A DNA stretch of 64,000 nt, from NCBI RefSeq assembly GCF_020379485.1, contig NW_026016750.1, positions 1-64,000 on the forward strand. The letters are read 5' to 3'. Numbering within the stretch: position 1 is the stretch's first letter; each line of letters starts with the position of its first letter. This stretch comes from Brassica napus. Lineage: Eukaryota > Streptophyta > Magnoliopsida > Brassicales > Brassicaceae. The translations under genes were made by a program, and so were the position numbers. Positions 1 through 12,045 of the stretch are shown piece by piece. The notes below the pieces were generated by a model. The model did no database searches, had not been told where the DNA came from, and was given only the letters and a program-made list of their open reading frames with translations.

Positions 1-3000
1 AATCAACCAGCATTGAATCACTTTTGTAACAAGCTTGATGGATTACATAAGTGTGGAGAATCACCAGAAGTTGATAAATCTCATAGCGTTGCATCTGCCC
101 AAGAAGTTATCCCACTTTCAAATCATGTGATTCCAGTTTCCTGTTCCCAGTTTGGAATAGCACAGCTTCTTCGTCGTTCCAATCAAACCAGGATGAATCA
201 CTTTGTAAGACGCTTGATTTTGGATACATAAATGGTGGAGAATCACCAGAAGTTGAATAAATCTCATAGGAGTTGGCATGAAGAAGTTATCCCACTTTCA
301 AATCAGGTGATTCCAGTTTCCCAGTTTGGGAATAGCCAGCTTCTTCGTCGTTCCATCAAACCAGGATGAATCACTTGTAAGAAGCTTGATTTGGATACAT
401 AAAGTGGTGGAGAATCACCAGGAAGTTGAATAAATCTCATAGGAGTTGGCATGAAGAAGTTATCCCACTTTCAAATCAGGTGATTCCAGTTTCCCAGTTT
501 GGGAATAGCACAGCTTCTTCTTCGTTCCAATCCAACCAGGATGAATCACTTTGTGAAAAAGCTTGATTTGGATACATAAAGTGGTGGAGAATCACCAGGA
601 AGTTGAATAAATCTCATAGGAGTTGGCATGAAGAAGTTATCCCACTTTCAAATCAGGTGATTCCAGTTTCCCATTTGGGAATAGCACAGCTTCTTCGTCG
701 TTCCAATCAAACCAGGATGAATCACTTTGTAGAAGCTTGATTTGGATACATAAGTGGTGGAGAATCACCAGAAGTTGAATAAATCTCATAGGAGTTGGCA
801 AGAAAAGTTATCCCACTTTCAAATCAGGTGATTCCAGTTTCCCAGTTTGGGAAAAGCACAGCTTCTTCGTCGTTCCAATCAAACCAGGATGAATCCTTTG
901 TTAAGAAGCTTGATTTGGATACATAAAGTGGTGGAGAATCACCAGGAAGTTGAATAAATCTCATAGGAGTTGGGATGAAGAAGTTATCCCACTTTCAAAT
1001 CGGTGATTCCAGTTTCCCAGTTTGGGAATAGCACAGCTTCTTCGTCGTTCCAATCAAACCAGGATGAATCACTTTGTGAAAAGCTTGATTTGGATACATA
1101 AAGTGTGTGGAGAATCACCAGGAAGTTGAATAAATCTCATAGGAGTTGGCATGAAGAAGTTATCCCACTTTCAAATCAGGTGATTCCAGTTTCCCAGTTT
1201 GGGAATAGCACAGCTTCTTCGTCGTTCCAATCAACCAGGATGAATCACTTTGTAAGAAGCTTGATTTGGATACATAAAGTGGTGGAGAATCACCAGGAAG
1301 TTGAATAAATCTCATAGGAGTTGGGATGAAGAAGTTATCCCACTTTCAATCAGGTGATTCCAGTTTCCCAGTTTGGGAATAGCACAGCTTCTTCGTCTTT
1401 CCAATCAAACCAGGATGAATCACTTTGTAAGAAGCTTGATTTGGATACATAAAGTGGTGGAGAATCACCAGGAAGTTGAATAAATCTCATAGGAGTTGGA
1501 TGAAGAAGTTATCCCACTTTCAAATCAGGTGATTCCAGTTTCCCCCAGTTGGGAATAGCACAGCTTCTTCTTCGTCGTTCCAATCACCAGATGAATCACT
1601 TTGTGAAAAGCTTGATTTGGATACATAAAGTGGTGGAGAATCACCAGGAAGTTGAATAAATCTCATAGGAGTTGGCATGAAGAAGTTATCCCACTTTCAA
1701 ATCAGGTGATTCCAGTTTCCCGTTTGGGAATAGCACAGCTTCTTCGTCGTTCCAATCAAACCAGGATGAATCACTTTGTAAGAAGCTTGATTTGGATACA
1801 TAAAGTGGTGGAGAATCACCAGGAAGTTGAATAAATCTCATAGGAGTTGGCATGAAGAAGTTATCCCACTTTCAAATCAGGTGATTCCAGTTTCCCAGTT
1901 TGGGAATAGCACAGCTTCTTCGTCGTTCCAATCAAACCAGGATGAATCACTTTGTAAGAAGCTTGATTTGGATACATAAAGTGGTGGAGAATCACCAGGA
2001 AGTTGAATAAATCTCATAGGAGTTGGCATGAAGAAGTTATCCCACTTTCAAATCAGGTGATTCCAGTTTTCCCAGTTTGGGAATAGCACAGCTTCTTCTT
2101 CGTCGTTCCAATCAAACCAGGATGAATCACTTTGTAGAAGCTTGATTTGGATACATAAAGTGGTGGAGATCACCAGAAGTTGAATAAATCTCATAGGAGT
2201 TGGCATGAAGAAGTTATCCCACTTTCAATCAGGTGATTCCAGTTTCCCAGTTTGGGAATAGCACAGCTTCTCTTCGTCGTTCAAACAACCAGGATGAATC
2301 ACTTTGTGAAGAGCTTGATTTGGATACATAAAGTGGTGGAGAATCACCAGGAAGTTGAATAAATCTCATAGGAGTTGGATGAAGAAGTTATCCCACTTTC
2401 AAATCAGGTGATTCCAGTTTCCCAGTTTGGGAATAGCACAGCTTCTTCGTCGTTCCAATCAAACCAGGATGAATCACTTTGTAAGAAGCTTGATTTGGAT
2501 ACATAAGTGGTGGAGAATCACCAGGAAGTTGAATAAATCTCATAGGAGTTGGGATGAAGAAGTTATCCCACTTTCAAATCAGGTGATTCCAGTTTCCCAG
2601 TTTGGGAATAGCACAGCTTCTTCGTCGTTCCAATCAAACCAGGATGAATCACTTTGTGAGAAGCTTGATTTGGATACATAAAGTGGTGGAGAATCACCAG
2701 GAAGTTGAATAAATCTCATAGGAGTTGGGATGAAGAAGTTATCCCACTTTCAATCAGGTGATTCCAGTTTCCCAGTTTGGGAATAGCACAGCTTCTTCTT
2801 CGTCGTTCCAATCAAACCAGGATGAATCACTTTGTAAGAAGCTTGATTTGGATACATAAAGTGGTGGAGAATCACCAGGAAGTTGAATAAATCTCATAGG
2901 AGTTGGCATGAAGAAGTTATCCCACTTTCAAATCAGGTGATTCCATTTTCCCAGTTTGGGAATAGCACAGCTTCTTCGTCGTTCCAATCAAACCAGGATG

Positions 3001-6000
3001 AATCACTTGTGAAAAGCTTGATTTGGATACATAAAGTGGTGGAGAATCACCAGGAAGTTGAATAAATCTCATAGGAGTTGGCATGAAGAAGTTATCCCAC
3101 TTTCAAATCAGGTGATTCCAGTTTCCCAGTTTGGGAATAGCACAGCTTATCGTCGTTCCAATCAAACCAGGATGAATCACTTGTAAGAAGCTTGATTTGG
3201 ATACATAAAGTGGTGGAGAATCACCAGGAAGTTGAATAATCTCATAGGAGTTGGATGAAGAAGTTATCCCACTTTCAAATCAGGTGATTCCAGTTTCCCA
3301 GTTTGGGAATAGCACCCGCTTCTTCGTCGTTCCAATCAAACCAGGATGAATCACTTTGTAAGAAGCTTGATTTGGATACATAAAGTGGTGGAGAATCACC
3401 AGGAAGTTGAATAAATCTCATAGGAGTTGGCATGAAGAAGTTATCCCACTTTCAAATCAGGTGATTCCAGTTTCCCAGTTTTGGAATAGCACAGCTTCTT
3501 CGTCGTTCCAATCAAACCAGGATGAATCACTTTGTAAGAAGCTTGATTTGGATACATAAAGTGGTGGAGAATCACCAGGAAGTTGAATAAATCTCATAGG
3601 AGTTGGGATGAAGAAGTTATCCCACTTTCAAATCAGGTGATTCCAGTTTCCCAGTTTGGGAATAGCACAGCTTCTTCGTCGTTCCAATCAAACCAGGATG
3701 AATCACTTTGTGAAAAGCTTGATTTGGATACATAAAGTGGTGGAGAATCACCAGGAAGTTGAATAAATCTCATAGGAGTTGGCAAAGAAGTTATCCCACT
3801 TTCAAATCAGGTGATTCCAGTTTCCCAGTTTGGGAATAGCACAGCTTCTTTCGTCGTTCCAATCAAACCAGGATGAATCACTTTGTAAGAAGCTTGATTT
3901 GGATACATAAAGTGGTGGAGAATCACCAGGAAGTTGAATAAATCTCATAGGAGTTGGATGAAGAAGTTATCCCACTTTCAAATCAGGTGATTCCAGTTTC
4001 CCAGTTTGGGAATAGCACAGCTTCTTCGTCGTTCCAATCAAACCAGGATGAATCACTTTGTAAGAAGCTTGATTTGGATACATAAGTGGTGGAGAATCAC
4101 CAGAAGTTGAATAAATCTCATAGGAGTTGGCATGAAGAAGTTATCCCACTTTCAAATCAGGTGATTCCAGTTTCCCAGTTTGGGAATAGCACAGCTTCTT
4201 CGTCGTTCCAATCAAACCAGGATGAATCACTTGTAAGAAGCTTGATTTGGATACATAAAGTGGTGGAGAATCACCAGGAAGTTGAATAAATCTCATAGGA
4301 GTTGGCATGAAGAAGTTATCCCACTTTCAAATCAGGTGATTCCAGTTTCCCAGTTTGGGAATAGCACAGCTTCTTCGTCGTTCCAATCAAACCAGGATGA
4401 ATCACTTTGTAAAAGCTTGATTTGGATACATAAAGTGGTGGAGAATCACCAGGAAGTTGAATAAATCTCATAGGAGTTGGCATGAAGAAGTTATCCCACT
4501 TTCAAATCAGGTGATTCCAGTTTCCCAGTTTGGGAATAGCACAGCTTCTTCGTCGTTCCAATCAAACCAGGATGAATCACTTTGTAAGAAGCTTGATTTG
4601 GATACATAAAGTGGTGGAGAATCACCAGGAAGTTGAATAAATCTCATAGGAGTTGGATGAAGAAGTTATCCCACTTTCAAATCAGGTGATTCCAGTTTCC
4701 CCGTTTGGAATAGCACAGCTTCTTCGTCGTTCCAATCAAACCAGGATGAATCACTTTGTAGAAGCTTGATTTGGATACATAAAGTGGTGGAGAATCACCA
4801 GGAAGTTGAATAAATCTCATAGGAGTTGGCATGAAGAAGTTATCCCACTTTCAAATCAGGTGATTCCAGTTTCCCAGTTTGGGAATAGCACAGCTTCTTC
4901 GTCGTTCCAATCAAACCAGGATGAATCACTTTGTAAGAAGCTTGATTTGGATACATAAAGTGGTGGAGAATCACCAGGAAGTTGAATAAATCTCATAGGA
5001 GTTGGCATGAAGAAGTTATCCCACTTTCAAATCAGGTGATTCCAGTTCCCAGTTTGGGAATAGCACAGCTTCTTCGTCGTTCCAATCAAACCAGGATGAA
5101 TCACTTTGTAAGAAGCTTGATTTGGATACATAAAGTGGTGGAGAATCACCAGGAAGTTGAATAAATCTCATAGGAGTTGGGATGAAGAAGTTATCCCACT
5201 TTCAAATCAGGTGATTCCAGTTTCCCAGTTTGGGAATAGAACAGCTTCTTCGTCGTTCCAAAACCAGATGAATCACTTTGTAAGAAGCTTGATTTGGATA
5301 CATAAAGTGGTGGAGAATCACCAGGAAGTTGAATAAATCTCATAGGAGTTGGCATGAAGAAGTTATCCCACTTTCAAATCAGGTGATTCCAGTTTCCCAG
5401 TTTGGGAATAGCACAGCTTCTTCGTCGTTCCAAACCAGGATGAATCACTTTGTAAGAAGCTTGATTGGATACATAAAGTGGTGGAGAATCACCAGGAAGT
5501 TGAATAAATCTCATAGGAGTTGGCATGAAGAAGTTATCCCACTTTCAAATCAGGTGATTCCAGTTTCCCAGTTTGGAATAGCACAGCTTCTTCGTCGTTC
5601 CAATCAAACCAGGATGAATCACTTTGTGAGAAGCTTGATTTGGATACATAAAGTGGTGGAAATCACCAGGAAGTTGAATAAATCTCATAGGAGTTGGGAT
5701 GAAGAAGTTATCCCACTTTCAATCAGGTGATTCCAGTTTCCCAGTTTGGGAATAGCACAGCTTCTTCTTCGTCGTTCCAATCAAACCAGGATGAATCTCT
5801 TTGTAAGAAGCTTGATTTGGATACATAAAGTGGTGGAGAATCACCAGGAAGTTGAATAAATCTCATAGGAGTTGGGATGAAGAAGTTATCCCACTTTCAA
5901 ATCAGGTGATTCCAGTTTCCCAGTTTGGGAATAGCACAGCTTCTTCGTCGTTCCAATCAAACCAGGATGAATCACTTTGTAAGAAGCTTGATTTGGATAC

Positions 6001-7527
6001 ATAAAGTGGTGGAGAATCACCAGGAGTTGAATAAATCTCATAGGAGTTGGCATGAAGAAGTTATCCCACTTTCAATCAGGTGATTCCAGTTTCCCAGTTT
6101 GGGAATAGCAAGCTTCTTCGTCGTTCCAATCAAACCAGGATGAATCACTTTGTAAGAAGCTTGATTTGGATACATAAAGTGGTGGAGAATCACCAGGAAG
6201 TTGAATAAATCTCATAGGAGTTGGCATGAAGAAGTTATCCCACTTTCAAATCAGGTGATTCCAGTTTCCCAGTTTGGGAATAGCACAGCTTCTTCGTCGT
6301 TCCAATCAACCAGGATGAATCACTTTGTAAGAAGCTTGATTTGGATACATAAAGTGGTGGAGAATCACCAGGAAGTTGAATAAATCTCATAGGAGTTGGC
6401 ATGAAGAAGTTATCCCACTTTCAAATCAGGTGATTCCAGTTTCCCAGTTTGGGAATAGCACAGCTTCGTTCGTCGTTCCAATCAAACCAGGATGAATCAC
6501 TTTGTAAGAAGCTTGATTTGGATACATAAGTGGTGGAGAATCACCAGGAAGTTGAATAAATCTCATAGGAGTTGGCATGAAGAAGTTATCCCACTTTCAA
6601 ATCAGGTGATTCCAGTTTCCCAGTTTGGGAATAGAACAGCTTCTTCGTCGTTCCAATCAAACCAGGATGAATCACTTTGTAAGAAGCTTGATTTGGATAC
6701 ATAAAGTGGTGGAGAATCACCAGGAAGTTGAATAAATCTCATAGGAGTTGGCATGAAGAAGTTATCCCACTTTCAAATCAGGTGATTCCAGTTTCCCAGT
6801 TTGGGAATAGCACAGCTTCTTCGTCGTTCCAAAACCAGGATGAATCACTTTGTAAGAAGCTTGATTTGGATACATAAAGTGGTGGAGAATCACCAAGAAG
6901 TTGAATAAATCTCATAGGAGTTGGATGAAGAAGTTATCCCACTTTCAAATCAGGTGATTCCAGTTTCCCAGTTTGGGAATAGCACAGCTTCTTCGTCGTT
7001 CCAATCAAACCAGGATGAATCACTTTGTAAGAAGCTTGATTTGGATACATAAAGTGGTGGAGAATCACAGGAAGTTGAATAAATCTCATAGGAGTTGGCA
7101 TGAAGAAGTTATCCCACTTTCAAATCAGGTGATTCCAGTTTCCCAGTTTGGGAATAGCACAGCTTCTCTCGTCGTTCCAATCAAAACATGATGAATCTCT
7201 TTGTAAGAAGCTTGATTTGGATACATAAAGTGGTGGAGAATCACCAGGAAGTTGAATAAATCACATAGGAGTTGGCATGAAGAAGTTATCCCACTTTCAA
7301 ATCAGGTGATTCCAGTTTCCCAGTTTGGGAATAGCACAGCTTCTTCGTCGTTCCAATCAAACCAGGATGAATCACTTTGTGAAAAGCTTGATTTGGATAC
7401 ATAAAGTGGTGGAGAATCACCAGGAAGTTGAATAAATCTCATAGGAGTTGGCATGAAGAAGTTATCCCACTTTCAAATCAGGTGATTCCAGTTTCCTAGT
7501 CTAGGAATAGCACAGCTTTTTCGTCGC
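1..7527 (+). repeat. CentBr-type 176-bp centromeric satellite array, block S1
   Basis: About 43 head-to-tail monomers of a roughly 176-bp unit, each with one HindIII site in the phrase AAGCTTGATTTGGATACATA. I identify it as the Brassica centromeric satellite CentBr from period, HindIII site and remembered consensus. This block differs from the later ones: most monomers carry one or more single-base deletions, often in short homopolymers (CCAGG to CCAG, AAACC to AACC, CCCAG to CCAG), and the first 250 bases are the most disturbed. Short open frames through monomers are fortuitous, because 176 is not a multiple of 3. The block ends at the gtcgc target site of element A. Confidence 0.93.
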
Positions 7528-8035
7528 TGTTGAGATGAGAGAATAAAGAGTTGATATATTGAGAGAGGAAGGGATTTGGAGCAGGCAGTAACTTTGGAGA
7601 TTTACCACAGTAACTTTATTGTTACTGTGGTAACTAAGTTAAAAGACTTGGGAAGTTACCTTGCATCCATTTGGAGAGTGAAACACGCCAGGAGGAGTCT
7701 GGATAAGCAAGGAGGAGTTTGGATAAGGTCTGGTCAAGGCTAGAGCTTTAGACAGGCTGGCACCAGCTGAAAGCTAAAGCAAGATACCCAAGCATGTGAG
7801 GAACCTTATTGGCTATTTGAATCAAGCATCTTTGACTACACATGCTTCTTATCCTAGCTAGACTGAACCTGGACGAATTGATGTATCTCTACTCTATATA
7901 TGTTTGTAAACTCTCTCATTAATCAATTAAATGGAGTTTTGAGTCTCTCTCTCTTCTCTCTCTCTTGTTCTTAATCTCCAATCTCTTTAATTCTCAGATT
8001 AAACTTAATCACTCTTTAAATCACAAAATCTAATA
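7528..8035 (+). repeat. 5' LTR of element A
   Basis: 508 bp, TGTTGAGATG...ATCTAATA. It contains a 12-bp inverted repeat TACCACAGTAAC / GTTACTGTGGTA at 7603-7632 with a 6-nt loop, a CCAAT-type ATTGG near 7810, and a TATA-like CTATATATG at 7893-7901. These suggest the pol II promoter of the element. The 3' partner is at 18941-19453. Confidence 0.93.
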
Positions 8036-8053
8036 TGGTATCAGAGCCGGGTT
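8036..8053 (+). promoter_or_regulatory. Primer-binding site of element A
   Basis: TGGTATCAGAGCCGGGTT lies directly against the LTR end. TGGTATCAGAGC is the usual complement of plant initiator Met-tRNA, used to prime minus-strand synthesis. Same site as in the other elements, with one base different (CCGGG for CCAGG). Confidence 0.9.
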
Positions 8054-8297
8054 GCTTTAAAAGGAGAGAGTGATTTCGTTTTCCTAAATGTTCTTGAGTG
8101 TTCTTGAGAGTTCTTGAGATTTTTCAAGAGCTAGATCCTTTAAAAGTCAAGTTTGTGTCTGTTGGTGTTTCTTTTGGAGAGTCAGCTTCAAGGGAGTCCC
8201 TTTAGGTGTTTGACAAGGTCAGAAGATGGGTCTAGCTTGTGGTTAAGCTTGGCGTGTGAGATTAGAAGCATTTGAGGGAAGATCTAGGCTAAAGAAA

Positions 8298-11200
8298 ATG
8301 GAGCTGCTTCAATCTGGTACAGCAAGGCGTGAAGAGAAGAAAGAGAGAGGGAATGAGTGGGGGTGGTTCTCACAAATGAAAACAACTCTGAAAAGGTGTG
8401 GAGTTTGGAGAAACCATGAGAAGGAAGAGTCTTTGAAGGGTAAAGCTGCTGAGAAAGATCAGACAGCAAGAGAAACAAGTGGAAATTGCTTTAGTCTTGA
8501 AGAAAGTACACTGCTTGAGAAGATTGAAGATGTTTATGAGAACAAGATCAGTCTTAGGAGAGTGTATGAAGTCAAGAAGGTGATTAGTGAAGTTAAACCA
8601 GGAAGAGAAGAGTTCAATAACCATGTGAGGAAGCTACAACATTTGTGGGTTGAACTACAAGGGTTGAGATCCCATGTGGATGGGGATACTACACAAGAGC
8701 AAGAGACGGTCTTGAAGCTCTTGGCGAGCATGGAGTCATCATATGGGTGGCTGGTGGAGATGGTTCTAAGAGGGGAACAGCTTCCGGAAATGGAAGAGAT
8801 CTGTGTGCTTATAAGAAGGGCGTATGAGATAATGAGAGATGATGAGAGGCTAACCATGAGTAGGAGTGAGAGCTCATGGAAGCCAACTGGGAGTAGGAGT
8901 GAGAGCTTCCAGAAGCTAACCATGAGTAGGAGTGAGAGCTCATGGAGGCTAACCGGGAGTAGGAGTGAGGGCTTCCGGAAGAAGAGGAGGTGCAGAATGC
9001 TATCCAAAGCTTCTATCAACATAGGAAAGGGTAGGAAGAGAGTTGTGGGAGAGTGTTCTTACTCAGCCTACATGGGGAATCAGTAGAAGACAGTGGGGTG
9101 TTAAAAGAGCAGGAGAAAGGGAGTGGAGCTGATGATCGCATCACCAGGAAGGAATGGAGAGTGTTCATGGAACAAGTACAAGCCTTAGCAGCAAGCAAGA
9201 AGCATGCTATACAATCCGGAGCTTCTAAACCCATTGTGATTGATTCTGGAGCAAGTCATCATATGATCAGTGATAGGAGGCTTATAAGTGAGATCAAGGC
9301 TGCAACAGGGAGTGTTATGATAGCTAATGGTGCATGATCCCAATAGAAGGAGTGGGAAAGCTAAAACTGTTTGAGAAGGACACGGCTGCCTTCTACATGC
9401 CTCAGTTCACTTCAAATCTATTATCTGTGAAGAAAGCTACCATTGATCTTGATTGTCAAGTAGTATTCAGACCTGATGAAGTTGAGTTTCAAGATTTGAA
9501 GACTGGGAGAGTCATTGGCAGAGGAGACAGCAAGAATCAGCTATACCACCTCAACTTGGCTAAGACCTCTAATCCCTTTGATTCTATTTGCTTGAGTAGT
9601 ACTGCTGAGAAGATTGATAGTATTACTTGGCATGCTAGATTAGGACATCCTCATGCTCGTGCCATTGAATTGATAATCCCTAATATGTCATTCAATCACT
9701 TGAATTGTGAAGCATGCATATTAGGAAAGCATTGTAGGACTGTTTTCCCAACATCTGAGACTACTTATGAGCATTGCTTTGATCTAGTTCACTCGGATGT
9801 GTGGACCGCTCCATGCATGTCTAGAGACAGCCATAAATACTTTGTGACATTCATTGATGAGAAGTCTAAGTATACATGGCTCACATTGCTTCCATCTAAA
9901 GATAGGGTGCTAGAAGCGTTTATGAACTTCCAAGCATATGTATCTAATCAATACAATGCTACTGTGAAGGTACTGAGATCAGACAACGGAGGTGAATACA
10001 TCAGCAATGCCTTCAAGAGTCATCTAGCCAAGCATGGGATTGTGCATCAGACCAGTTGTCCCTACACACCACAGCAGAATGGTGTAGCTGAGAGGAAGAA
10101 TAGGCACTTGATGGAGGTTGCTAGGTCGATGATGTTTCATGCAAATGTCCCAAAAGATTTTGGGGAGATGCTGTACAGACTGCTTGCTATCTCATCAACC
10201 GGGTCCCAACCAAGATACTGAAGAATCTGTCTCCATTTGAGGTGCTGAATAAGAGCAAGCCTTTTATTGATCACCTACGAGTATTTGGGTGTGTATGCTA
10301 TGTCATGACTCCAGGAGAACAGAGAAACAAGCTGGAGGCAAAGAGTACTAAGGCTATGTTCATTGGATACTCTATCACTCAGAAGGGATACAAGTGCTAT
10401 GATCCTGAAGCAAGGAGAGTGATGGTATCTAGAGAAGTGAAGTTTATTGAATCAAAGGGTATTATGAAGAAAAGGAGTGGGAAAATCTGAAGGATTTGTC
10501 TCAAGCTCCATCTGATAGAGCAACAACACTGAGGGTGCTGTTGGAGAAGCTAGGGATAGGGTTATCCCAGGATCAGGAATCTGGAAGAAGAGAGTCTTCC
10601 AATCCGACTAGTGAAGCTGAAAGAACAACTCCTCTTGATCATGAGAGGGGGAATGGAACTGAATCTCATGAGCAAGTGCACAATCAAGAAGATTCAGGCC
10701 AGCATAATCAAGAGGTGACACAGGAAGTAGAGAGTGGTGCTCAGTCTAGTGGAGATGGGCAAAGAGAGTCTACTGGCTCAGATGAGAGTGGTACTCAGTC
10801 TAGTGGAGATTGGGAAGTAGACCCTGATGGGTCAAATGAGAGTGGTGCTCAATCAAGTGAAGATAGGCAAGAAACACAAGAAGAACAAGTTCAGGAGCTA
10901 AGGAGGAGCACAAGGGTGAAGAGAGATGCTTCCAACTGGGTAAACACGAGAGTGTACTACAATGCCCAGGCTGTGGAGCATCCTTCTCAAGCTATGTGTT
11001 CCTTTGCAGAGTTTCCGGACGAGCATACAGCCTTCACAGTAAGCTTGGATGAGAGCTATATTCCAAGGACATATGAAGAAGCTATGGCTTTAAAGGAGTG
11101 GAGAGATTCAGTTGCTGATGAGTCCGGAGCCATGATTAAGAATGAAACATGGTATGAGAGTGAGCTGCCAAAAGGGAAGAAGGCAGTGACTAGTAAATGG

Positions 11201-11373
11201 GTGTTCACAATCAAGTTTCAACCTGATGGAAGAATAGAGAGGCGCAAGTCTAGGTTGGTGGCAAGAGGATTTACTCAGACATATGGTGAGGACTATGTTG
11301 AGACCTTTGCTCCTGTGGCTAAACTTTATACTATCAGGATTGTATTATCTTTAGCTGTGAATCTTGAGTGGGA
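8298..11373 (+). pseudogene. gag-pol 5' part of element A (Gag, protease, integrase, start of RT), frameshifted
   Basis: The first ATG of the Gag frame is 8298. Gag is short and has no CCHC zinc knuckle. It resembles the Gag of other copia elements only in its middle (phrases VYEVKKVISEV, EVCVLIRR-like helices). Protease IVIDSGASHHMISD lies near 9235-9280. The integrase zinc region WHARLGHPHARA is near 9630 and the core motifs (SDVWTAP, RSDNGGEY, NGVAERKN) fall at 9795-10110. Compared with element B there are four one-base losses: near 9075 (stop TAG soon after), near 9334, near 10160 and near 10460. Each moves the frame, so no polyprotein can be made. The frame is then cut at 11373 by insertion of B, just before the RT phrase LWQMDVKNAF. 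Confidence 0.9.
8850..8981 (+). repeat. Four tandem 33-bp units inside the gag of element A
   Basis: Four in-frame copies of an 11-codon unit (LTMSRSESSWK, PTGSRSESFQK, LTMSRSESSWR, LTGSRSEGFRK). Units 1 and 3 and units 2 and 4 are most alike, so a 66-bp pair was probably duplicated. The encoded stretch is Ser/Arg rich and lies where other copia Gags carry their zinc knuckle. Element B does not have it. Confidence 0.85.
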
Positions 11374-11895
11374 TGTTGAGATGAGGAGATGAAGAGTTGA
11401 TACATGGATAGAGGAAGGGATTTGGAGCAGGCAGTAACTTTGGTGATTTACCACAGTAACTTTATTGTTACTGTGGTAACTGAGTTATAAGACTTGGGAA
11501 GTTACCTTGCACCTATTTGGAGGGTGAAACACGCCAGGGGGAGTATGGATAAGCAAGGAGGAGTTTGGATAAGGTCTGGTCAAGGGAAGAAAGCTTTAGA
11601 CAGGCTGGCACAGCTGGAAAGCTAAAGCAAGATACCCAAGCATGTGAGGAACCTTATTGGCTAGTTTGAATAAGGCATCTTTGACTACACATGCTTCTTA
11701 TCCTAGCTAGACTGAACCTGGACGTTTTTATGTATCCCTACTCTATATATGTTGTAAACTCTCTCATTAATCAATCTAATGGAGTTTTGAGTATTCTCTC
11801 TTGTTCTTTATTCTCTTAGTCTCTCTTAAATCTCCAAATCTACACTAATCATCTCTTGATATTTATTCATCACTCTACATACACAAAAGTGTATA
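11374..11895 (+). repeat. 5' LTR of element B
   Basis: 522 bp. Carries the same 12-bp inverted repeat as A (11449-11478) and a TATA-like CTATATATG in its 3' third. Followed directly by the primer-binding site. Confidence 0.94.
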
Positions 11896-11913
11896 TGGTA
11901 TCAGAGCCAGGTT
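11896..11913 (+). promoter_or_regulatory. Primer-binding site of element B
   Basis: TGGTATCAGAGCCAGGTT immediately after the 5' LTR, complementary to the plant initiator Met-tRNA 3' end as known for many copia elements. Confidence 0.9.
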
Positions 11914-12045
11914 GGCAAGGAAGGGAGTGGTGATTTGCGAGAATCTGTTGTGTGTTCTTGGTGTTCTTGAGCTGTTCTTGAGCTGTTCTTCAGTTTCTGG
12001 GTATTTGGGAGGTTGTCTGGTCGATTCAAGCAACCTCAACAGGAG

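Noticed and set aside
1..7500. Many open frames of 60-130 codons (MNKSHRSWHEEV-type) along the satellite
   Set aside because: They read through the 176-bp repeat, which is not a multiple of 3, end in the next unit, and arise wherever the monomer happens to be open. No evidence of coding.
8256..8297. GTG or TTG starts upstream of the first ATG in A, B and E polyproteins
   Set aside because: Plant mRNAs normally start at ATG; these only mark the open part of the frame, so ATG was used for A and B, and E is described as lacking an in-frame ATG.
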